A DNA stretch of 64,000 bases, taken from IMG/VR virus record IMGVR_UViG_3300015371_000001, positions 1-64,000 of that record. One strand, 5' to 3'. This DNA comes from a virus. The translations under genes were made by a program, and so were the position numbers. Below the pieces are notes generated by a model. The model worked only from the letters and a program-made list of their open reading frames with translations, was not told the DNA's origin and made no database searches. Positions 55,162-62,662 of the stretch are shown here, piece after piece (position 1 is the stretch's first letter; every line of letters begins with the position of its first letter).

Positions 55162-55533
55162 ATGCGCCATCTGTTCAACTCCACCCTCTCGGTCTATCGC
55201 CTCGTGCGTACGCAGAACAAGGGAGCCGCCACCGTGGAGTGGCGCGCCACAGGGATCACCTTCGATGCTCGTCTCGACCTGACCTTCGTCAGACCGGGCA
55301 AAGACTCAGTCCCCCCTGCCGAAGCAGGCAAAGCCCCTGATCGTAACGGTCTGCTGATCTATTCCAACGACACAATCCTTAGAGCCTCAGACAGACTCAA
55401 GGTCCTCGAAGGACCTCATACCCCAGGCTGGTTCGAGATCAGAGCCATCCCAGATCCAGCCCAGGGCTACTCAAATGCCCACCACATGGAAGTCCAGGTA
55501 TTCGAGGTGGCCCAGCAGGTGGCCACCGTCTGA
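55162..55533 (+). CDS. Putative head-tail stopper
   Basis: ATG at 55162 preferred (GGGA 9 bases upstream); 55147 is possible. Beta-rich, with VYRLVRTQNKGAATVEW and a C-terminal strand MEVQVFEVAQQV, as in head-closure proteins. Assignment rests mainly on gene order. Confidence 0.55.
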   Translation: MRHLFNSTLSVYRLVRTQNKGAATVEWRATGITFDARLDLTFVRPGKDSVPPAEAGKAPDRNGLLIYSNDTILRASDRLKVLEGPHTPGWFEIRAIPDPAQGYSNAHHMEVQVFEVAQQVATV

Positions 55534-55557
55534 CCCGTAGGGGGGAGAGAACCTACC

Positions 55558-56067
55558 GTGCTGACCAAGATTGAGGTACCCACCCGTACTGCCCGTAGGG
55601 CGTACAACGGATCGCCCTCCACCTTGATCCAGGCTCTCAAGCACCGTGCGATCCAGCGTCCCAACCGACCGAGAGCGCACGGACCTGCTAATACTCCACG
55701 CTCAGATCACAGCAGATCCAGCAGGGGAAAATCCACCGGACCTGCTAACCCTCCCGGCTCAAACCACGGTGGTTCCTTACAGGAGCCGAGTGCCGGGAAT
55801 GTGCTGAGCCCAGGGTTCAGCTACCTCCCCGAGGAGTACGAACCGTTGCTGACCAGGCGCGAGAAGCAGATTCTCGCGGCCTGGGGGCTCGGGACCGTGG
55901 CGTTCAGCGTGATCGACACGGTCTGCCACACCAGGTGGCCGACCTACAGCACCTTCCTGCGCTGGGGATTCAGGACGGAGCACCCGATTGGGCGGGTCAC
56001 CCTGGGGATCTCCCTGGTGGTGCTCTACGCACATCTGGCGAGAACGCCACGAAACCGGCGGGCATAA
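55558..56067 (+). CDS. Membrane protein with disordered N-terminus, 169 aa
   Basis: GTG with GGGGGGAGAG upstream. Residues 1-80 are Ser/Pro/Arg-rich. Two hydrophobic segments follow (ILAAWGLGTVAFSVI, VTLGISLVVLYAHL) with TRREKQ between. Not recognised. Confidence 0.65.
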   Translation: MLTKIEVPTRTARRAYNGSPSTLIQALKHRAIQRPNRPRAHGPANTPRSDHSRSSRGKSTGPANPPGSNHGGSLQEPSAGNVLSPGFSYLPEEYEPLLTRREKQILAAWGLGTVAFSVIDTVCHTRWPTYSTFLRWGFRTEHPIGRVTLGISLVVLYAHLARTPRNRRA

Positions 56068-56108
56068 GGGACGAACCCAAAATACCTGTCTCAGCTAAAG
56101 GAGTTCGA

Positions 56109-56435
56109 ATGCCAACCACCGAGGCGCAGCGCCAGGCGAACCAGCGCTACAAGGCCAAGCGAGCGGCGTTGCTGTCCCTTGATCCAGGTGTCGTAGAGCA
56201 CGGGTCTGAGGACACGTACCAGAATTGGGGCTGTCGGTGCGAGGCGTGCAAGGCGGGGAACGCTGCGCGTGCGCTGGAGCGCCGTCAGGAGCGAAAGCTG
56301 CGGCTGGAGGCCGATCCCACGCTCACCGAGCACGGGAAGGAGTCCACCTACGTGAATTGGCTGTGCCGGTGCGGGGATTGCACTGCGGCGATGAGTAGGA
56401 AACGACATGCAGCAGGGCCCGGACAGCGTCACTGA
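56109..56435 (+). CDS. Protein with duplicated Cys motif, 108 aa
   Basis: AAAGGAG 5 bases before ATG. Two copies of EHGxEDTYxNWxCRCxxC (~residues 25-46 and ~75-93), a motif common in small actinophage proteins, probably a zinc-binding unit. Basic elsewhere. Confidence 0.65.
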   Translation: MPTTEAQRQANQRYKAKRAALLSLDPGVVEHGSEDTYQNWGCRCEACKAGNAARALERRQERKLRLEADPTLTEHGKESTYVNWLCRCGDCTAAMSRKRHAAGPGQRH

Positions 56436-56551
56436 GCATGTCTGATCGTCTACGCACCTCTGATTCGGTCCCAGGGAGAGCGAAGCTGTAACTAGGGTGC
56501 AATAGGCATAGGGGTACATAAGGGTGAGCGTTTGAGACATGGAGGTGCGAG

Positions 56552-56929
56552 ATGCAGGTGATCCAGGTCAAGATCGATGCCTCTGAGGTATCGCATGAGC
56601 TAGACCGTCTGTCAGGGCACCCCACCCACTCCTTGATCGCTCTAGAGGCCGCCCTAGAGGCCACCTTCGAGGCGACCCAACTCGATGTGCATGTCATCAC
56701 CGGGTCACTACGCAATAGTGGTAAATCGGAATCTGGGTATCACAATGACCAATGGGAGGGGACGATTCAGTACGGGGGTAGAGCACCAGGTAGCCCACAT
56801 GCACAGGTGGATTATGCGTTCTATGAGTGGAGAAGGGGTGGAACGCATGATTTCCTGCGCGCAGTACCGGGGTTTAGAGAGACCTTTGCCGATGCAGTAG
56901 AGGCCCACTTCAATCCCAACGCTGTATAA
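56552..56929 (+). CDS. Putative neck/tail-completion protein (HK97 gp10-like)
   Basis: 125 aa. TGSLRNSGKSESGYHNDQWEG then a YGG and PHAQVDYAFYEWRRGG are the pattern of gp10-type head-tail joining proteins. Codons are clearly more A/T-ending than in its neighbours, suggesting a different origin. Confidence 0.7.
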   Translation: MQVIQVKIDASEVSHELDRLSGHPTHSLIALEAALEATFEATQLDVHVITGSLRNSGKSESGYHNDQWEGTIQYGGRAPGSPHAQVDYAFYEWRRGGTHDFLRAVPGFRETFADAVEAHFNPNAV

Positions 56930-57005
56930 CAAGGGGCATAAGGATCAATGCGACCGGGTCACGTTTCGCTTATGTCACTTGTGATAAGAGAGGGTGGATA
57001 GATAC

Positions 57006-57485
57006 ATGACTGTAGTGCAGACAGACGACCTATTGAGCGCAGCACAGCAGTACCTTGCAGCGCAGTCTGATCTGACAGCACTGCTCGGGTCGGACAGCAC
57101 CTTTGATACATGGATCTTCAGGGAGGAGCTACTTGCCCCGGTCGAGACCACCGGCAAGGCGGCATTGTGTCTGCTACAGCAAGGGCAGTGGGCAACCCCG
57201 AACGACCACAACACGCTGCGCTTCCCCGTCCTCACCGTCGAGATCTATGTCGACCCACCCAGGGACAGCGAAGGCAACCCCACCACCACGTCCGTTTCAT
57301 CCCAGATCGATCACCTCTTTAGGGTGGTCGATCAGTACCTCCACCGTCCCCAGGGAGGGGAGCAACTGTGGGGGGACCTCCTCACGTACGGCTCACTGCG
57401 TGCCAGTGAGCCGTCCAGATTCCCCTGGGCGGATGTCGACAAGACCCAGGTGGTGCGGGTCGCCTACAACGTCAACATGGGGTAG
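57006..57485 (+). CDS. Putative tail terminator protein
   Basis: 159 aa from ATG 57006 (GTG 56994 possible). Pattern of an N-terminal helix, then LTVEIYVDPPRD strands and a C-terminal VVRVAYNVNMG strand, as in tail terminators, right after the gp10-like gene. Followed by a strong terminator. Confidence 0.6.
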   Translation: MTVVQTDDLLSAAQQYLAAQSDLTALLGSDSTFDTWIFREELLAPVETTGKAALCLLQQGQWATPNDHNTLRFPVLTVEIYVDPPRDSEGNPTTTSVSSQIDHLFRVVDQYLHRPQGGEQLWGDLLTYGSLRASEPSRFPWADVDKTQVVRVAYNVNMG

Positions 57486-57492
57486 CCACGAA

Positions 57493-57530
57493 GGAGGGTG
57501 ACCATCCCGGATGGTCACCCTCCCGCATTT
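57493..57530 (+). terminator. Strong intrinsic terminator closing the head-tail operon
   Basis: Perfect 14-bp stem GGAGGGTGACCATC / GATGGTCACCCTCC around CCG, then CGCATTTT. Confidence 0.92.
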
Positions 57531-57684
57531 TGGATTCAGTTTTTGACTAGAGCGGGTCCCCTCGATTTCAGATCTGCGAAAGATGACCTCACCAGGATCG
57601 TGGGGTGTGATGGACTCTCTACCGATAGATAGAGAACCCCGTAGCGCCACAGCAACCCACCTACGCATCACCTCCTAGACCCGG

Positions 57685-57716
57685 TAGACTCAACACACCG
57701 ATACATATGGAGGCAG
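57685..57716 (+). promoter_or_regulatory. TAGACT promoter with TGGAGGCAGC leader
   Basis: TAGACT (57685-57690), no clear -35, then the shared ribosome-site leader before ATG 57718. The region 57531-57684 shows only short dyads. Confidence 0.45.
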
Positions 57717-57717
57717 C

Positions 57718-58092
57718 ATGAGCATGATTGACGCGCAGCAAGCGTCGAAGGAGCAGGTGGCCGACCTGCTCGACAAGACAGCGGACTGGTTCGACACGCA
57801 CAAGTGGATGAGGGGGGACTTCTTCACCAAGGACCGCTCTGCGGCGTGTGCGTACGGGGCCATGAAGATCGTCGGCGGGGTGGACAAGGCTCGGGCCGGG
57901 GACCCGGAGTGGTCGATCCGGAACGAGGTGGTCTGGGAGGGGCGCGAGGCGTTCGAGAAGTGCCTGCGCAAGGACTACGGGCCGACCGCCATCGGGGTCT
58001 ACACCTGGAACGACGAGCAGGCGAAGGACAAGCGCACGGTGCAGCGAGCGCTGCGTCGGTGCGCACGTCGCCTGAGGGGTGGCAAGTCGTGA
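57718..58092 (+). CDS. DUF6197-like protein, 124 aa
   Basis: Second member in the window (compare 47912): ACAYGAMKIV, then WNDEQAKDKRTVQRALRRCA at the C-terminus. TGATG overlap with the next gene. Function unknown. Confidence 0.7.
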   Translation: MSMIDAQQASKEQVADLLDKTADWFDTHKWMRGDFFTKDRSAACAYGAMKIVGGVDKARAGDPEWSIRNEVVWEGREAFEKCLRKDYGPTAIGVYTWNDEQAKDKRTVQRALRRCARRLRGGKS

Positions 58093-58340
58093 TGAGTGCG
58101 GAGAGCGAGAAGATCTGGAGCGGCGTCGTCAAGGTCCTGATCGCGGCGGTGACGCTGGTGGTCGCGCTGATCGTGGCCGGGGTGGTGATCACGTCGGTGA
58201 AGGCGTCGGACTCCAAGTTGCCGTCCTGCAACCCCTACGAGGTGATCGTGGGCTCGGGCGACTACGACGCTGCCAGCGGGGAGTGGGATACTTACACCTG
58301 TAAGCCGGTTGCCGAGCTACAACCCGAGGGGTCGTCATGA
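58092..58340 (+). CDS. Membrane-anchored small protein, 82 aa
   Basis: One transmembrane segment (VLIAAVTLVVALIVAGVVI), then an outside part with two cysteines. ATGA overlap with the next gene. Confidence 0.65.
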   Translation: MSAESEKIWSGVVKVLIAAVTLVVALIVAGVVITSVKASDSKLPSCNPYEVIVGSGDYDAASGEWDTYTCKPVAELQPEGSS

Positions 58341-58618
58341 GCCGTCTGAGCGCGAAGCTGACCTACGAGGAGAACGTGCGCTTGAACAAGGCGTTCTACG
58401 TCTGCATGATCCTGACGCTCGCTGTCGTGGCGGGTGCGTTCGTGCCAGGCGTGTCTGACTGGCTGTTCTTGGTGCTGGTCGTCGCCGACGCGGTGGCCCT
58501 GGCGGTCTGGGCGTTCATGATCTACAGCGCGAGCAAGGCGGTGAAGTCGCGCGAGAAGATCGAGTTCACCGACGACCCGAACGACACGGGTGGGTACGAC
58601 GGGCGAGTTCAGGAATGA
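58337..58618 (+). CDS. Two-span membrane protein, 93 aa
   Basis: ATGA overlap. Hydrophobic segments FYVCMILTLAVVAGAFVPGV and WLFLVLVVADAVALAVWAFM, charged tail. No family recognised. Confidence 0.65.
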   Translation: MSRLSAKLTYEENVRLNKAFYVCMILTLAVVAGAFVPGVSDWLFLVLVVADAVALAVWAFMIYSASKAVKSREKIEFTDDPNDTGGYDGRVQE

Positions 58619-58788
58619 AGCGCTTCTACTGCGCGCGGTGTGTCGAGTGCGCTGGCTGGTACCAGGCGCAGGAGACGACGGGGCACATCTCGCTGACGGT
58701 GATCCGGGAGATTTCGCGGCACTTCACCGAGCACGAGGATCACAGCGTGTTGGTGTGGATTGAGCAGAGAGCCACAGACGGCGATTAG
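58615..58788 (+). CDS. Small Cys protein, 57 aa
   Basis: ATGA overlap. CARCVEC at residues 6-12 and a helical rest with histidines (RHFTEHEDH) that may complete a zinc site. Confidence 0.55.
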   Translation: MKRFYCARCVECAGWYQAQETTGHISLTVIREISRHFTEHEDHSVLVWIEQRATDGD

Positions 58789-58796
58789 AGACACGC

Positions 58797-58832
58797 GACC
58801 CCCTTCCGTGGGTAGTTGGGCGGAGGGGGGTC
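58797..58832 (+). terminator. Hairpin terminator
   Basis: 12-bp stem GACCCCCTTCCG / CGGAGGGGGGTC (one G-T) with a 12-base loop, enclosed by CGCG pairs. Short T-run (TCTGTTCG). Confidence 0.65.
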
Positions 58833-58919
58833 TGTTCGCGTCTGAGAGGTGCCACAGCGTCGCAGTATGAGGGCAAGGAAGATGAGTCACTGCTGGGTAT
58901 AAGGAACCTGGAGGTGACG

Positions 58920-59354
58920 ATGAGCAAGGGCGCGCACAAGCTGGGCAAGGGAGAGGTCGTGGAGAACGGTTCGTGGGGCTCTGGCAGACCTGAGATCCGG
59001 GCGTTGCAGGACCAGGTGGCCGGATGGGCGGCGGACAAGCCGTTCAAGCAGAAGGGGAATCCGGCGATGGCGGGGTGCAAGCTGGCCGAGGAGGTCGGGG
59101 AAGCGCTCGGGTGCCTGGTTCGGATGGAGCAGGGGGTTCAGGCTCCGCCCGACTACTGGCTGGGGCGGCTGGCGCAGGAGCTAGGCGATGTCCAGATCAT
59201 CCTGAGCCGACTGGCTGACGTGGTGGGGCTGGATCTGAGCGTGTGCGCCTGGAATCGGTGGTCCGAGGTCTCACAGCGCGACGTGATGGCTCCGCGTACG
59301 CCGGAGGAGCGGCAGGCGGCGGCGCTGGCCGGGTGGACGGTGGCGGATGAGTGA
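58920..59354 (+). CDS. MazG-like nucleotide pyrophosphohydrolase
   Basis: ATG with GGAGG 6 bases upstream. KLAEEVGEALGCLVR (EExxE) and QELGDVQIILSRLADVVGLDL (ExxD) are the metal-binding motifs of MazG-type all-alpha NTP pyrophosphatases. 144 aa. Hydrolyses nucleoside triphosphates; phage MazG is also proposed to lower ppGpp. Confidence 0.8.
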   Translation: MSKGAHKLGKGEVVENGSWGSGRPEIRALQDQVAGWAADKPFKQKGNPAMAGCKLAEEVGEALGCLVRMEQGVQAPPDYWLGRLAQELGDVQIILSRLADVVGLDLSVCAWNRWSEVSQRDVMAPRTPEERQAAALAGWTVADE

Positions 59355-59508
59355 CTGGTTTTGCGCCAAATGCATCCTCCTCGATGCGGAGGAGCTTCGA
59401 GACCGGTATGGCGACCAGAGCCCGTTTCCCGCACGTCGCGCGATCACGGTCTGGAAGGGCACGGCCTTGTGCGGGGAGCATCTTGTCCGTGAGGAGTCGG
59501 ATGAGTGA
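59347..59508 (+). CDS. Small zinc-ribbon protein, 53 aa
   Basis: ATG overlapping the MazG end. CAKC near the start and CGEH near residue 44, a CxxC..CxxH ribbon. Confidence 0.55.
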   Translation: MSDWFCAKCILLDAEELRDRYGDQSPFPARRAITVWKGTALCGEHLVREESDE

Positions 59509-59833
59509 GCAAGGTCCTTCCCCCGAAGGGGGAAGGAGTGATCAGACCGATGCCAAGATGCTCGCAGCGGCGCATGGGTACTACGACGGGCTGAGCGGCG
59601 AGAAGAAGCAGTTGGTCGACTGGCACATGGCGTCCGGTGAGGCTCAGAAGGTCAGCCGGTTGCTCTGGGAGGCTCGCGAGATCGCCTCGATGTACTACGA
59701 CGTAATCAAGAAGCGGACCGGGCTGAACGATCATTACTCCTCGCGTCTGATTCGTCAGATCGATGCGTACCGGGCGCTGAAGGGCTGGAGCCCGGACGGA
59801 TTCGGAGGAGAGGGTCCAGATGGGCATGAATGA
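59501..59833 (+). CDS. Hypothetical protein with hairpin in its first codons, 110 aa
   Basis: ATG at 59501 overlaps the previous gene. The palindrome CCTTCCCCC-gaa-GGGGGAAGG (59516-59536) lies in codons 6-12. Helical protein (KVSRLLWEAREIASMYYDVIKK). No family recognised. Confidence 0.6.
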   Translation: MSEQGPSPEGGRSDQTDAKMLAAAHGYYDGLSGEKKQLVDWHMASGEAQKVSRLLWEAREIASMYYDVIKKRTGLNDHYSSRLIRQIDAYRALKGWSPDGFGGEGPDGHE

Positions 59834-60146
59834 CGCGACCGAGTACGCCTGGTCGACGCTGAGTTTCTGGTGGCGGGTCCTGGCGGTCGTCTTGATCGTG
59901 GTGCCGGTCGGCGTGCTGGGGTTCGGCATGATCCAGGCGACCTACTACGACGAGTACGACTGGTTGATCGGCGGCGTGATCCTTTACCTCGCGGTGGTCG
60001 CCGCAATGATGTCGCTCGGGTTCAGGATGGCGATGAGGGAGCTTGCCAAGCTGAAGAAGGAGCACGATGACCTGGTTGGGCGACGAGATCGAGCGGGCCA
60101 GGGTCCGGAGACACATTCTGAGCGAGATGAGACGGACGATGCCTAA
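59820..60146 (+). CDS. Two-span membrane protein with coiled tail, 108 aa
   Basis: GAGAGGG upstream of ATG. Hydrophobic segments VLAVVLIVVPVGVLGFGMI and LIGGVILYLAVVAAMMSLGF, then a charged helix. The end overlaps the next gene by 80 bases. Confidence 0.65.
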   Translation: MGMNDATEYAWSTLSFWWRVLAVVLIVVPVGVLGFGMIQATYYDEYDWLIGGVILYLAVVAAMMSLGFRMAMRELAKLKKEHDDLVGRRDRAGQGPETHSERDETDDA

Positions 60147-60495
60147 ACACGACCCAACCGGTGACCCGACGCCGAGCTTTGAACACGCGACGCCGTTGCA
60201 GCCGCGACCGGGCGGATACGACCCGAGGCCGGATCTGGCGCAGTTCCCCAAGCCCAGGGACTACGAGTTGGCGATCCAGCAGAAGCAGCGGATCGATGCG
60301 CTGCGGGCTGCCAAGGAGATCCTGGGGCCGGACGCTGACGTGGTCGACCTCCACACGGTGGCCGAGTACATCCTGAAGGGAGGCGACCCGTGGTCAGGGG
60401 CCAAGGCTCTCCCGAAGGCGCTGCCTGAGCCGACCTATGAGCAGATGTCAGACCCAACCCGGATTCAGCCTCACCTCAAAGACAACGAGACGTAG
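60067..60495 (+). CDS. Hypothetical protein, 142 aa
   Basis: ATG at 60067 inside the previous gene; later ATGs at 60127 and 60139 are possible. Proline-rich middle, then a helix and AAKEILGPDADVVDLHTVAEYIL. No family recognised. Confidence 0.6.
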   Translation: MTWLGDEIERARVRRHILSEMRRTMPKHDPTGDPTPSFEHATPLQPRPGGYDPRPDLAQFPKPRDYELAIQQKQRIDALRAAKEILGPDADVVDLHTVAEYILKGGDPWSGAKALPKALPEPTYEQMSDPTRIQPHLKDNET

Positions 60496-60497
60496 GT

Positions 60498-60522
60498 CCT
60501 TTCCCCGAAGGGGAAAGGAGGG
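60498..60522 (+). promoter_or_regulatory. Hairpin covering the ribosome site of the 60532 gene
   Basis: CCTTTCCCC-gaa-GGGGAAAGG with the Shine-Dalgarno AAAGGAGGG partly in the right arm. Would hide the ribosome site until opened. A near copy lies at 59516. Confidence 0.5.
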
Positions 60523-60531
60523 AGTGTCATC

Positions 60532-60783
60532 ATGGCTGATTCACCTCACAAGTCCGAACACCACACCTGGCCGACCGTGTTCTGGTGCTGGGTCTGTGCC
60601 ATCGAGACGCCGCATGACATCGAGCCCGGTGAGTACCTAGTAAGTGGGCACGCGCTTTGTTACACCCACATGCGTCAGCGCGGCGAGGTGACTGAGCGGC
60701 GGGGCTGGAAGGCCAAGGACGAGGAGAAGGACGATGTGGGTTACCGGACACATCCTCAGGTCACTCAGGGCAACGGACCGTAG
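60532..60783 (+). CDS. Small zinc-finger protein, 83 aa
   Basis: CWVC near residue 19 and CYTH near residue 43 (CxxC..CxxH). Charged tail. Translation probably controlled by the upstream hairpin. Confidence 0.6.
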   Translation: MADSPHKSEHHTWPTVFWCWVCAIETPHDIEPGEYLVSGHALCYTHMRQRGEVTERRGWKAKDEEKDDVGYRTHPQVTQGNGP

Positions 60784-61131
60784 ATGATGGCCAAGCAGAA
60801 GTTGTCGTCTCGTCTCCCCGAGATCCTGGACGAGACGACGCACTACGAACCTCTGGACTACGTCGAGCCGGATGAGCCACCGACCGACGAGGACCTGTCA
60901 GGCCGTAGGGACGCGCTCTATCGGTTCTGGGCGGATCTCAACGCGATGATCCCGGATCGGGAGTACTGGAGCCCGCCGATCTTCAAGTGTCGTCGGTGCG
61001 GAGCCGGGGTCGAGGACCGGTTCACGCACTACCGGTGGCATCTGAGCAACGTCGAGCAGGCAGCGCGCACCATCGTCATGCACGAGACGGTGACGGCGCT
61101 GTGGGGAGGCCAAGATGGACAAGTGTCCTGA
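60784..61131 (+). CDS. C2H2-like zinc protein, 115 aa
   Basis: ATG directly after the previous stop. FKCRRCGAGVEDRFTHYRWHL is a CxxC-x10-HxxxH finger of C2H2 type. Acidic N-terminal half. Confidence 0.65.
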   Translation: MMAKQKLSSRLPEILDETTHYEPLDYVEPDEPPTDEDLSGRRDALYRFWADLNAMIPDREYWSPPIFKCRRCGAGVEDRFTHYRWHLSNVEQAARTIVMHETVTALWGGQDGQVS

Positions 61132-61261
61132 GTGTGAGTTGACCAGCGGCATGTACCAGGGCTTCAAGGGTGTGTGGTGTTGCGACAACTGTGGTTGGTA
61201 CGAGGGCAAGGAGGCAGACGTGGCGAAGCCGGAGCTTCGAGAGCCAGAGATCCGTCCGTGA
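61115..61261 (+). CDS. Small zinc-ribbon protein, 48 aa
   Basis: GGGGAGG 5 bases upstream of ATG. CPEC (residue 4) and CDNC (residue 23), a minimal zinc ribbon. Overlaps its neighbours on both sides. Confidence 0.6.
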   Translation: MDKCPECELTSGMYQGFKGVWCCDNCGWYEGKEADVAKPELREPEIRP

Positions 61262-61488
61262 TCGACCGCGAGACCGAGGTAGCGGTCATCAAAGCGGCGG
61301 ACGAGCTATCGGACGCGGTTGCGGCGGCGATGGCGTTCGCGACGCAGTACGACGGGAAGGCGTATCACACCGGCCACCTTCAGCGAGCGTTGGTCGAGTG
61401 GGTCGAGACGCGCTACGAGCTAAAGCAGCCAGATCAACAGCAAGATGACCACCACGACCAGGATGATCCCACCAATAGTCATGGGTAG
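61258..61488 (+). CDS. Hypothetical protein with Asp/His/Gln tail, 76 aa
   Basis: GTGA overlap. Helical body (VIKAADELSDAVAAAMAFAT), then a low-complexity QQQDDHHDQDD tail that could bind metal. Confidence 0.6.
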   Translation: MIDRETEVAVIKAADELSDAVAAAMAFATQYDGKAYHTGHLQRALVEWVETRYELKQPDQQQDDHHDQDDPTNSHG

Positions 61489-61508
61489 CCTGTACCCAGG
61501 AGGCAGCA
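61486..61508 (+). promoter_or_regulatory. TAGCCT promoter with AGGAGGCAGCA leader
   Basis: TAGCCT (61486-61491), then AGGAGGCAGCA from 61498, before ATG 61513. Same pair of elements as at 46618, 49882 and 57685. Confidence 0.5.
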
Positions 61509-61512
61509 CTTC

Positions 61513-61893
61513 ATGAGCCAGACCGAGCTTGCCGATGGCAACCCGATGAAGCCCAAGCGGGAGACCGTCTTTACCGATTGGCCGTCGACCTACGCCGATG
61601 TCGAGCGGTGGTACCAGGTCATGGTCCGGGCCGTGACCGACGGCTCGCCGTTGGAGTACATCCGCTCCATCGAGGACACGACACAGCTTCAAGATTTGGT
61701 GTTCTTGATGGCGATGCTCGGCAAGGGGTTCTTCGAAAAGGAGGCGAAGAATGCCGAGATCGACGCCAAGACGTTGCTGTCGATGATGAAGGGCTTCCTG
61801 CTGGTCGAGTTGAAGGAAGCCGAGGAGAAGATCGAGTCCGGCGAGATGACCGGCGATCAGATTTTGGCGGACTTGAAGCGGAGGTTTGGATGA
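61513..61893 (+). CDS. Hypothetical helical protein, 126 aa
   Basis: Own promoter-leader. Mostly helical (QLQDLVFLMAMLGKGFFEKEAKNAEIDAK, VELKEAEEKIESGE). No family recognised. Confidence 0.7.
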   Translation: MSQTELADGNPMKPKRETVFTDWPSTYADVERWYQVMVRAVTDGSPLEYIRSIEDTTQLQDLVFLMAMLGKGFFEKEAKNAEIDAKTLLSMMKGFLLVELKEAEEKIESGEMTGDQILADLKRRFG

Positions 61894-61949
61894 GAGTCCT
61901 TCTACGAGCCCGACGGTGGTTCGTCCGCAAGATCCTACGGAGGCAGTGA
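61890..61949 (+). CDS. Possible 19-aa cationic peptide
   Basis: ATGA overlap with the previous gene and TGATG overlap with the next. Reads MRVLLRARRWFVRKILRRQ, eight Arg/Lys on an amphipathic helix. It may only be a coupling ORF that carries the next ribosome site. Confidence 0.3.
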   Translation: MRVLLRARRWFVRKILRRQ

Positions 61950-62527
61950 TGTTTCTGGACGAGACCAAGTGCAACTGCGGCACGTTCGACGGTGGTCACC
62001 CCGGCGACTGTGCCGGATGGACCGACGACCGGACGCCGTATGAGTTCGGTGTCATCGAGCCGTTGTCTGGCGAGGGGCCGGATCGGTTCTGTACGTACTG
62101 CGGCGACATCGCCGTGACGGTGGAGCGGATCACGGTCGCCAACGACCCGATGGGCCGTCTCTACCTTCGTTGCCAGACGCACACGGCGCTGCGAGAGGGC
62201 CAGAACGTCAGGGTGACGTTCTGGAACTATCGAGTGACCCGAGAGGTTGTTGGCGGCGAGGACGTGTATGCGGTCCGGGAGTTCTACTACGAGAACGATG
62301 AGATCAAGGCGTGGTCGGTGGACCCGAAGGGACCGCGCGGCGACACCTACGTTGAGCTTGTGACCGACTACACCATGTTCGCGGCGGCGTTCAACCACCC
62401 GACGCTGGACATCACCGATGCCAAGAGGCCGTCGGACATCATCGAGATTCCGCTGGAGCAGTCTCGTGAAGCAGCCAGGGCTGAGTTCGTGCAGGCGCTC
62501 CAGGACCACGGCACCTTTTGTGATTGA
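61949..62527 (+). CDS. Cysteine-rich protein, 192 aa
   Basis: GGAGG 5 bases upstream of ATG. CNCGTFDGGHPGDCAGW and CTYCGD..CQTH (~residues 8-75) give several possible zinc ligands, then a beta-rich C-terminal domain. No family recognised. Confidence 0.65.
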   Translation: MFLDETKCNCGTFDGGHPGDCAGWTDDRTPYEFGVIEPLSGEGPDRFCTYCGDIAVTVERITVANDPMGRLYLRCQTHTALREGQNVRVTFWNYRVTREVVGGEDVYAVREFYYENDEIKAWSVDPKGPRGDTYVELVTDYTMFAAAFNHPTLDITDAKRPSDIIEIPLEQSREAARAEFVQALQDHGTFCD

Positions 62528-62539
62528 GTTGCCTGTGTA

Positions 62540-62653
62540 GTGAAACACCGTGAGGACCCTCCTCTGTCCTGGCACATGCTGGGGTTCTTCCTCCTCGGGG
62601 TCCTCGTGGTCACACCGGCCATGTGCTGGGCTCTGGTCCATTTCTTCGGATAG
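62540..62653 (+). CDS. Small membrane protein, 37 aa
   Basis: GTG start. One hydrophobic segment (MLGFFLLGVLVVTPAMCWAL) after a charged N-terminus. Short, so coding status is moderately certain. Confidence 0.45.
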   Translation: MKHREDPPLSWHMLGFFLLGVLVVTPAMCWALVHFFG

Positions 62654-62662
62654 AGGAGGAGT

